A stretch of 64,000 nucleotides of DNA, taken from positions 1,922,001 to 1,986,000 of the forward strand of contig NZ_CP031848.1 in NCBI RefSeq assembly GCF_003441595.1. The letters run 5' to 3'. The position numbers and the translations under genes were made by a program. Below the pieces are notes generated by a model. That model saw only the letters and a list, made by a program, of their open reading frames with translations. It was not told the DNA's origin and did not search any database. This DNA comes from Marinobacter sp. Arc7-DN-1. GTDB lineage: Bacteria > Pseudomonadota > Gammaproteobacteria > Pseudomonadales > Oleiphilaceae. Shown in pieces: positions 57,934-64,000 of the stretch (positions within the stretch are counted from its first letter, which is position 1; every line of letters starts with the position of its first letter).

Positions 57934-58875
57934 CTATGGCTTGCCGCTGCTCTTCACCAGCCGGCGGGGGACCAGACTGGTCTCCTCACCTTCCGGGAAT
58001 GCTTCTGCCAGCCCGACAAAACCTTCACTGCGGTTCTCTTTTGCATAGACACGCACGAAGCCTTCATGGGCTTGACCCGGTATTCTAACCGGTTGTCCGT
58101 TCAATATCGATACCAGCGCCGGCCCCGCCAGATGGTGCTCCGGGAACATGGACAGCGCGGCATCCGGGGCGACCAGAAGGCCGTCCAGGCTTTCGCCACG
58201 CTCTCGCATGTCTTCCAGGTCTTTGACCACATGGGCATTGGCCAGGGTGAACCCCGAAGCCATGGTACGGCGCAGGGCCGATACATGGGCGCCACAACCG
58301 AGGGCTTCGCCAATATCCTCAACCAGTGAGCGAATGTACGTACCCTTGGTGCAACTGACGGCGATATCCAGCTCATTCTCACGAATGTCCAGAAGTGTCA
58401 GTTCGTAGATGGTGACTGGCCGGGCCGGTCGCTCCACTTCAATGCCTTCCCGGGCGTATTCGTAGAGCGGGCGCCCCTTGTGCTTAAGCGCCGAATACAT
58501 GGAGGGGACCTGCAGGATATCGCCCCGGAACCGGTCCAGAACCGGCTCCAGCACCTCAGAGGAAAGACCTGCCGGTACCGGCTTCTCGGCAACGATGGCC
58601 CCTTCACTGTCGCCAGTTTCGGTGCTGATCCCGAGCCGTGCGGTGGCAATGTAGGCTTTGTCGCTGTCCAGCATCATCTGGGAGAACTTGGTGGCCTCAC
58701 CGAAACACAGCGGCAACACACCGGAGGCCAGCGGGTCCAGCGCACCGGTGTGACCCGCCTTGGCCGCACCGAACAGACGCTTAACCTGTTGCAGAATGCC
58801 ATTGGAGGTGACACCCAGCGGCTTGTCGATCACCAGAATGCCGTTGACGTCACGGCCCTTGCGTCTGCGGCTCAA
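57934..58875 (-). CDS. truB: tRNA pseudouridine(55) synthase
   Basis: 313 residues. The start is TTG at 58875, which overlaps the rbfA stop (TTGA); the resulting N-terminus [20 protein letters not shown] matches other TruB proteins. [21 protein letters not shown] holds the catalytic aspartate, and [20 protein letters not shown] is the second family motif. A C-terminal PUA-like domain follows. It makes pseudouridine 55 in the T-loop of tRNA. Confidence 0.95.
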   Translation of the reverse strand: MSRRRKGRDVNGILVIDKPLGVTSNGILQQVKRLFGAAKAGHTGALDPLASGVLPLCFGEATKFSQMMLDSDKAYIATARLGISTETGDSEGAIVAEKPVPAGLSSEVLEPVLDRFRGDILQVPSMYSALKHKGRPLYEYAREGIEVERPARPVTIYELTLLDIRENELDIAVSCTKGTYIRSLVEDIGEALGCGAHVSALRRTMASGFTLANAHVVKDLEDMRERGESLDGLLVAPDAALSMFPEHHLAGPALVSILNGQPVRIPGQAHEGFVRVYAKENRSEGFVGLAEAFPEGEETSLVPRRLVKSSGKP

Positions 58876-59297
58876 GCGTTACGCTCCGGATCGTCCTGGC
58901 CTTCACCTTCATCACGGTCCACGGCGGGCTTGTCACCAACAGCTTCGCGAATGAGGCTGTCCATCTTGCGGCTATAGCCCTGCAAAGCATCAAAATGGAA
59001 CCGGAGCTGCGGCACAACCCGCAGCTTCATGGCACGCCCCACCTGCCCGCGAAGAAAGCCCGACGCCTTGTTGAGAACAGCGATAGACTCTTTGACTTCC
59101 GGAGACTCCTCCGTCAGCTCTTCGGTGGAAAGCAGGGACACGTAGATATCGGCGTAGCCAAGGTCACGACTGACCTTGACTGCATTTACCGTAACCATGC
59201 CCACCCGCGGGTCTTTGACTTCCCGCTGGATGAGCTGGGCCAGCTCCCGTTGCATCTGATCGCCGATGCGATCAATCCGGCTGAACTCTCTTGGCAT
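58872..59297 (-). CDS. rbfA: Ribosome-binding factor A
   Basis: 141 residues from ATG 59297 ([20 protein letters not shown]); a longer frame upstream overlaps the infB end and is unlikely. KH-type motifs include [20 protein letters not shown] and [19 protein letters not shown]. It assists 30S maturation at the 16S 5' end. It lies 25 bases after infB and is coupled to truB. Confidence 0.95.
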   Translation of the reverse strand: MPREFSRIDRIGDQMQRELAQLIQREVKDPRVGMVTVNAVKVSRDLGYADIYVSLLSTEELTEESPEVKESIAVLNKASGFLRGQVGRAMKLRVVPQLRFHFDALQGYSRKMDSLIREAVGDKPAVDRDEGEGQDDPERNA

Positions 59298-59322
59298 CAG
59301 GCTTCCCTTAACCTCAGGCGCA

Positions 59323-61875
59323 TCATGCGCCGGTGGACTCAAGCTTGCGCTCGACCCGGACGCGATCGAATACTTCGATCTGGTCGCCGACTTTCACGTC
59401 GTAACCCTTAACGCCGATGCCGCACTCCATGCCATTACGGACTTCAGGAACGTCGTCCTTGAAGCGGCGCAGGGATTCCAGCTCACCTTCAAAGATAACC
59501 ACGTTGTCCCGAAGAACCCGGATCGGTTTATTCCGGTAAACGGTACCTTCGGTCACCATGCAGCCAGCCACCTGACCAAACTTCGGCGAACGGAAGACGT
59601 CGCGAACATCGGCAATGCCGACAATGTCTTCACGGAATTCCGGTGCCAGCATGCCGGTCAGGGCTGCCTTCACATCATCAATCAGGTTGTAGATGATGCT
59701 GTAGTAGCGCAGATCCAGACCTTCCTGCTCAACCAGGCGTTTGGACGCTGTATCGGCACGAACGTTGAAGCCGAAGATAACGGCGTTGGTTGCCATGGCC
59801 AGGCTGACGTCGGTCTCGGCAATACCACCGACACCGGACGATACAATCTTCACCTGAACCTCGTCATTACCAAGGTCCTGCAGGGCTTTGGTAATGGCTT
59901 CCAGAGAACCACGAACGTCGGTCTTGAGCACCACATTGAGGGTTTTGACCTCGTCCTTGCCCATATTCTCGAACAGGTTCTCGAGCTTTGCCGCCTGCTG
60001 GCGCTGGAGACGCTGCTCCCGCTCGCGGGTCTGGCGGAACTCGGCCAGCTCTTTGGCCTTCTTCTCGTCGGCAACTGCGAAGAATTCGTCACCGGCATCC
60101 GGTGTTCCGTTCAGACCGAGGATTTCGACCGGAATGGAGGGGCCAGCTTCCCTGACCTGTTTGCCGGCTTCATCGGTCATGGCCCGGACCTTACCAAAGT
60201 AGGCACCGGCCACAACCATGTCACCCTGGCGCAGGGTACCATTCTGAACCAGTACGGTTGCAACGGAGCCGCGTCCACGCTCAAGACTGGACTCGACCAC
60301 AACCCCTTTGGCCGGGGCGTCCGTTACCGCCTGCAGCTCCAGAACTTCGGCCTGCAGCAGCAGAGCTTCCAACAGATCGTCGATGCCCGCACCGGTGTGA
60401 GCAGAGACCGGCACAAACTGGACATCACCGCCCCAGTCTTCCGGAATCACTTCCATACCGGCCAGCTCCGTCTTGATGCGATCCGGATCGGCTTCTTCCT
60501 TATCCATCTTGTTCATCGCAACCACGATGGGCACACCGGCTGAACGGGCATGCTGGACAGCTTCCTTGGTCTGGGGCATCACACCGTCATCGGCTGCAAC
60601 CACCAGGACCACGATATCGGTGCACTGGGCACCACGGGCACGCATCGCAGTAAATGCAGCGTGGCCCGGCGTATCCAGGAAGGACACCATGCCGTGATCC
60701 GTTTCAACGTGGTAGGCACCAATGTGCTGGGTAATGCCACCGGATTCACCGGAGGCCACCTTGGTACGGCGGATGTAGTCCAGCAGTGACGTTTTGCCAT
60801 GGTCAACGTGACCCATCACACTCACAACCGGAGCGCGCTGGGTCTTTTCGCCGCCTTCAAAGGAGAATTCGCTCAGAACCTCCTCTTCGAACGCGTCATC
60901 GCTGACTGTCTTGGGCGTGTGACCCAGTTCTTCGGTCACCAGAACGGCAGTTTCCTGATCCAGTGCCTGGTTGATGGTGGCCATAACGCCCATACCCATC
61001 AGGGTCTTGATTACGTCAGCCGACTTGACCGCCATGCGCTGGGCAAGGTCTCCTACAGTAATCGTTTCCGGAATCTCTACTTCTCTGACCATTGGTTTGG
61101 TCGGCCTCTCGAAGCCATGACGCTTCTCTTTGGGTTTCTTTTTCGCACGTAGCGGCTTACGCAGCGTGGTATCTTCCTCGTCTTCGGAGATCACCAGCGG
61201 CTCTTCCACCGGACGAGCGCGAGGACCGCGATGGCCAGCCTGCTTTTTCTTGGGCTTGCCTTCTTCGACCTCGTCGCTGCGTTCGCGAACCTTTTCTTTC
61301 TTCTTCTTCGGCTTGCGATCCTTGCCCTCGCCCTCAGGCGGTGGCATGGGAATGTCTTCCGGAGCGGGAGCTGGCTCTGCTGCTTTCTTCGGCTCTGCCT
61401 TCCCGGCCTGTTCCTGCTGTGCAGCCTCTTCCGGGGTCGCTGCCTCAGCCGGGGACGGCTTCTCAGCCTCCGCCTGTGGAGCCTGCTCGGCTGCCGCCTT
61501 TGGCGCTTCTTCCACCGGCGGCTGCTCTTGCGCCTGCTCTACGACCAGCTCTTCCTGTTTCGACGCTTCAGCTTCAGGCTGCAGTTCAGCCCGCTTGATG
61601 TACGTACGGCGCTTGCGAACCTCAACATTGACGGTTTTTGCCTTGCCCGCCTTGAGGGTCGTGGTGGTCTTGCGCTTCAGGGTAATCTTGCGCGGCTCGG
61701 CACCGGCCTCACCGTGGGTCTTTCTCAAATAGGCCAGCAACTGCTGCTTCTCATCGCTGGAGACAGAATCACTCTCGGAGCGGGCCTTCAGGCCAGCCTC
61801 CACAATCTGCTTCAGCAAACGATCCACGGGAGCGCCTACATCTTCGGCCAGTTGTTTTACCGTTACTTCAGCCAT
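59323..61875 (-). CDS. infB: Translation initiation factor IF-2
   Basis: 850 residues. An IF2_N domain at 1-55 is followed by a long charged linker rich in Glu, Lys, Ala and Pro (about 90-270), a second IF2_N-like part, then the G domain with GHVDHGKT (about 354-361), DTPGHAAF and NKMDK, and the C-terminal domains that bind fMet-tRNA. An internal start giving a shorter isoform, as in E. coli, is possible but not visible as a strong site. It follows nusA by 18 bases. Confidence 0.97.
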   Translation of the reverse strand: MAEVTVKQLAEDVGAPVDRLLKQIVEAGLKARSESDSVSSDEKQQLLAYLRKTHGEAGAEPRKITLKRKTTTTLKAGKAKTVNVEVRKRRTYIKRAELQPEAEASKQEELVVEQAQEQPPVEEAPKAAAEQAPQAEAEKPSPAEAATPEEAAQQEQAGKAEPKKAAEPAPAPEDIPMPPPEGEGKDRKPKKKKEKVRERSDEVEEGKPKKKQAGHRGPRARPVEEPLVISEDEEDTTLRKPLRAKKKPKEKRHGFERPTKPMVREVEIPETITVGDLAQRMAVKSADVIKTLMGMGVMATINQALDQETAVLVTEELGHTPKTVSDDAFEEEVLSEFSFEGGEKTQRAPVVSVMGHVDHGKTSLLDYIRRTKVASGESGGITQHIGAYHVETDHGMVSFLDTPGHAAFTAMRARGAQCTDIVVLVVAADDGVMPQTKEAVQHARSAGVPIVVAMNKMDKEEADPDRIKTELAGMEVIPEDWGGDVQFVPVSAHTGAGIDDLLEALLLQAEVLELQAVTDAPAKGVVVESSLERGRGSVATVLVQNGTLRQGDMVVAGAYFGKVRAMTDEAGKQVREAGPSIPVEILGLNGTPDAGDEFFAVADEKKAKELAEFRQTREREQRLQRQQAAKLENLFENMGKDEVKTLNVVLKTDVRGSLEAITKALQDLGNDEVQVKIVSSGVGGIAETDVSLAMATNAVIFGFNVRADTASKRLVEQEGLDLRYYSIIYNLIDDVKAALTGMLAPEFREDIVGIADVRDVFRSPKFGQVAGCMVTEGTVYRNKPIRVLRDNVVIFEGELESLRRFKDDVPEVRNGMECGIGVKGYDVKVGDQIEVFDRVRVERKLESTGA

Positions 61876-61893
61876 ACTGGTCCTCCTCCCGAA

Positions 61894-63387
61894 TTAGGCC
61901 TGGTCTTCAAACCAGGGGGCACGTGCGGTCATGATAAGCTGACCGGCACGCTCTTCATCCATACCATCAATATCGAGCAGGTCGCCAACGGACTGCTCTG
62001 CCAGATCTTCCATGGTGCGCACACCCATGCCAGCCAGCTTGAAGGCCAGGCTACGGTCCATGCCGTCCATACCAAGAAGATCCTCTGCCGGCTCGGCACC
62101 CTCAAGTGCCTCCTCGCTTGCCAGGGCCTGGTTCAGCAGGACATCCTTGGCACGACGACGCAGTTCAGTGACGGTCTCTTCGTCAAAACCTTCGATCGCC
62201 AGCATCTCTTCCATTGGCACATAGGCTACCTCCTCGATCGAAGTAAACCCTTCCTCAATCAGCACACCGGCGAACTCTTCATCAATATCCAGGTTGCCAG
62301 TGAAATGCTCGACAAGTCGATTGTACTCCTGCTCCTGACGCTCACCGGCTTCTTCTTCGGTCATCACGTTCAGGGTCCAGCCTGTCAGTTCGGTAGCCAG
62401 GCGAACATTCTGGCCGTTCCGGCCAATCGCCTGGGCCAGATTGTCTTCCGCCACAGCCACTTCCATGGTGTGCCGGTCTTCATCCATTACGATGGAGGCA
62501 ACCTCCGCCGGGGCCATGGCATTAATCACCAACTGGGCCGGGTTATCGTCCCAGAGTACGATGTCGACACGCTCACCACCGAGCTCGTTGGAAACGGCCT
62601 GAACGCGGGACCCGCGCATACCAACACAGGCGCCAACCGGATCAATGCGGCGATCATTGGTTTTTACTGCGATCTTGGCCCGGGAGCCAGGATCCCTTGC
62701 GGCACCACGGATCTCGATCAGCTCTTCCGCGATTTCCGGCACCTCAATGCGGAACAGCTCGATCAGCATCTGCGCTGCGGTGCGGCTCAGGATCAGTTGG
62801 GGGCCGCGATGGTCGGTACGGATCTCCAGAAGCAGGGAGCGCACCCTGTCGCCCATACGGAAGGTTTCCCGGGGAATCAGGTGCTCCCGGGGCAACAGCG
62901 CCTCGGCGTTACTGCCCAGATCAACAATGACATTGTCGCGAGTCACTTTTTTGACCGTACCAGACACCAGCTCACCAACACGGTCACGGTAGCTGTCGAC
63001 AATTTTCATGCGCTCAGCTTCACGGACCTTCTGGAAGATAATCTGCTTGGCAGCCTGGGCTCCGATCCGACCGAAGGCCTCGGATTCAATTTTCTCTTCA
63101 TGAATATCGCCCGGCTTCAGCGCCGTGTCGATTTCCTCGGCTTCCTGCAGAGTGAGCTCTGTACCCAGCGCAGGAACCGCATCGTTGTCCACAACCAGCC
63201 AACGGCGGAAGGTTTCATATTCCCCGGTTTTCCGGTCGATCGAAACCCGGATATCCGCCTCTTCGTCATCAAAGCGTTTTTTGGCCGCGGTGGCCAGTGC
63301 CAGCTCGATCGCTTCGAAAATCACATCCTTCTCGACACCTTTCTCGTTCGAGACGGATTCAACCACCAGCAAGATCTCTTTACTCAT
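61894..63387 (-). CDS. nusA: Transcription termination/antitermination factor NusA
   Basis: 497 residues, the long gammaproteobacterial form. The N-terminal RNA-polymerase-binding domain is followed by an S1 domain (about 135-200: [20 protein letters not shown]), two KH domains ([38 protein letters not shown]) and two acidic C-terminal repeats (about 355-425 and 430-497). It controls pausing, termination and antitermination. It is between rimP and infB as usual. Confidence 0.97.
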   Translation of the reverse strand: MSKEILLVVESVSNEKGVEKDVIFEAIELALATAAKKRFDDEEADIRVSIDRKTGEYETFRRWLVVDNDAVPALGTELTLQEAEEIDTALKPGDIHEEKIESEAFGRIGAQAAKQIIFQKVREAERMKIVDSYRDRVGELVSGTVKKVTRDNVIVDLGSNAEALLPREHLIPRETFRMGDRVRSLLLEIRTDHRGPQLILSRTAAQMLIELFRIEVPEIAEELIEIRGAARDPGSRAKIAVKTNDRRIDPVGACVGMRGSRVQAVSNELGGERVDIVLWDDNPAQLVINAMAPAEVASIVMDEDRHTMEVAVAEDNLAQAIGRNGQNVRLATELTGWTLNVMTEEEAGERQEQEYNRLVEHFTGNLDIDEEFAGVLIEEGFTSIEEVAYVPMEEMLAIEGFDEETVTELRRRAKDVLLNQALASEEALEGAEPAEDLLGMDGMDRSLAFKLAGMGVRTMEDLAEQSVGDLLDIDGMDEERAGQLIMTARAPWFEDQA

Positions 63388-63441
63388 TGGATTGCCCTGC
63401 CCTCAACATAAACTGTGCGTCCACTGACTTTTTCATATCGT

Positions 63442-63903
63442 TCATTCGAATACCGGTACGATGTGGGCCTTTTCGATGCTGTCAAAAGGCAACAGATATT
63501 CGTGGTCATCAACCACCACCACCACATCATCACCTTCGACACCCTTGATGAGCCCCTGGAACTTCCGGCGCCCTTCAAATGCCATCCGGAGACGAATCTG
63601 AACCTGGTGGCCGACAAAGGCTTCGTATTGCTCCAGACGAAACAGCGGGCGATCCATCCCCGGGGATGAAACCTCCAGTGTGTATTCGGTCTGGATGGGA
63701 TCTTCCACATCCATCACACCGCTGATCTGGCGACTGACTTTTTCGCAGTCCTCGATTCCGATACCGTTCTCGGCATCGTCAATAAATACCCGCAGCAGGG
63801 AATGATGGCCCTGTGAGCGGAATTCAATGCCCCAGAACTCATACCCCAGACCCTCAATTACAGGCCGAAGAATGTCTTCCAGTTGTTTAAGCTTGGCTGA
63901 CAA
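63442..63903 (-). CDS. rimP: Ribosome maturation factor RimP
   Basis: 153 residues. Conserved motifs: [40 protein letters not shown] and [20 protein letters not shown]. It is needed for 30S assembly. It is the first gene of the operon rimP-nusA-infB-rbfA-truB-rpsO-pnp within this window. A terminator lies 40 bases upstream. Confidence 0.96.
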   Translation of the reverse strand: MSAKLKQLEDILRPVIEGLGYEFWGIEFRSQGHHSLLRVFIDDAENGIGIEDCEKVSRQISGVMDVEDPIQTEYTLEVSSPGMDRPLFRLEQYEAFVGHQVQIRLRMAFEGRRKFQGLIKGVEGDDVVVVVDDHEYLLPFDSIEKAHIVPVFE

Positions 63904-63944
63904 GTTACGCCTTCTCCGTTATCAGATTTACCGGCCCCAAAAAC

Positions 63945-63974
63945 AAAAAAAGGGCTGTTTTATCAGCCCTTTTT
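63945..63974 (-). terminator. Intrinsic terminator upstream of rimP
   Basis: AAAAAGGGCTG (63947-63957) pairs with CAGCCCTTTTT (63964-63974). Read on the minus strand, the GC stem is followed by TTTTTTTG, a good U-run. It ends the gene located beyond the window's right edge on the minus strand; in many relatives that is a tRNA-Leu or secG, which cannot be seen here. Confidence 0.8.
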
Positions 63975-64000
63975 ATGCACCAGGGCCCTTTGCGCCAGGC

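Noticed and set aside
61231-63411. Plus-strand frame of about 726 codons over infB and nusA
   Set aside because: It crosses two well-supported minus-strand genes and their gap; its leucine- and phenylalanine-rich product mirrors their Lys/Glu-rich linkers.
63975-64000. tRNA gene end at the right edge
   Set aside because: A tRNA-Leu is often found here in relatives, but no CCA end or T-arm can be read in the remaining 26 bases.

Overview
The window is about 64 kb of chromosomal DNA from a gammaproteobacterium. Gene content points to a marine heterotroph close to Marinobacter: a glycolate oxidase operon with its own TRAP transporter, the aruCFGDB-type arginine succinyltransferase pathway, a second Lon protease, a PQQ-type sugar dehydrogenase, and the rimP-nusA-infB-rbfA-truB-rpsO-pnp core operon. 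That assignment is inferred from protein sequence and gene order; no 16S rRNA or tRNA gene is visible. Coding density is high and most genes are intact.

Layout. 0-2 kb: an accessory edge with the 3' end of an unknown gene and an XRE/ImmA-type regulator overlapping a PIN-domain gene. 2.3-6.1 kb: universal stress protein, NYN-LOTUS protein, the ribosome-rescue factor arfA, a cation/Ca2+ antiporter, a LysE exporter and a DUF4124 protein. 6.2-15 kb: one minus-strand operon dctPQM-glcG-glcD-glcE-glcF and a divergent FadR-family regulator with two matching operators. 15.1-30.7 kb: arginine use, made of an ABC transporter and astE on the plus strand and aruC-aruF-aruG-astD-astB on the minus strand, with an RND efflux pair and its TetR regulator between them. 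31-35.4 kb: aceE-aceF. 36-45.5 kb: a lysine 2,3-aminomutase-like gene, a lipoprotein, CnoX, Lon, sugar dehydrogenase, MarR and a TPR protein. 45.6-50.5 kb: livJHMGF. 50.7-55 kb: envelope proteins. 55-64 kb: the translation and RNA core operon.

The most interesting signals are non-coding. (1) The arfA message has a long hairpin with the stop codon in its loop; it pairs well only in the arfA-sense RNA, which fits non-stop control of ArfA. (2) A family of palindromes starting GGGGTCAG and ending CTGACCCC occurs five times plus one relic. Most lie at gene 3' ends, their cores change in both arms together, and one supplies the last ten codons and the stop of astE. (3) A 108-nt three-stem element lies just upstream of astE. 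(4) TGGT-N3-ACCA operators of FadR/GntR type lie at the glc regulator, upstream of the sugar dehydrogenase and upstream of the aminomutase gene, and may link them. (5) An Anr/FNR-like box sits about 42 nt upstream of the predicted transcription start of the usp gene. No CRISPR array, complete insertion sequence, prophage or rRNA was found.
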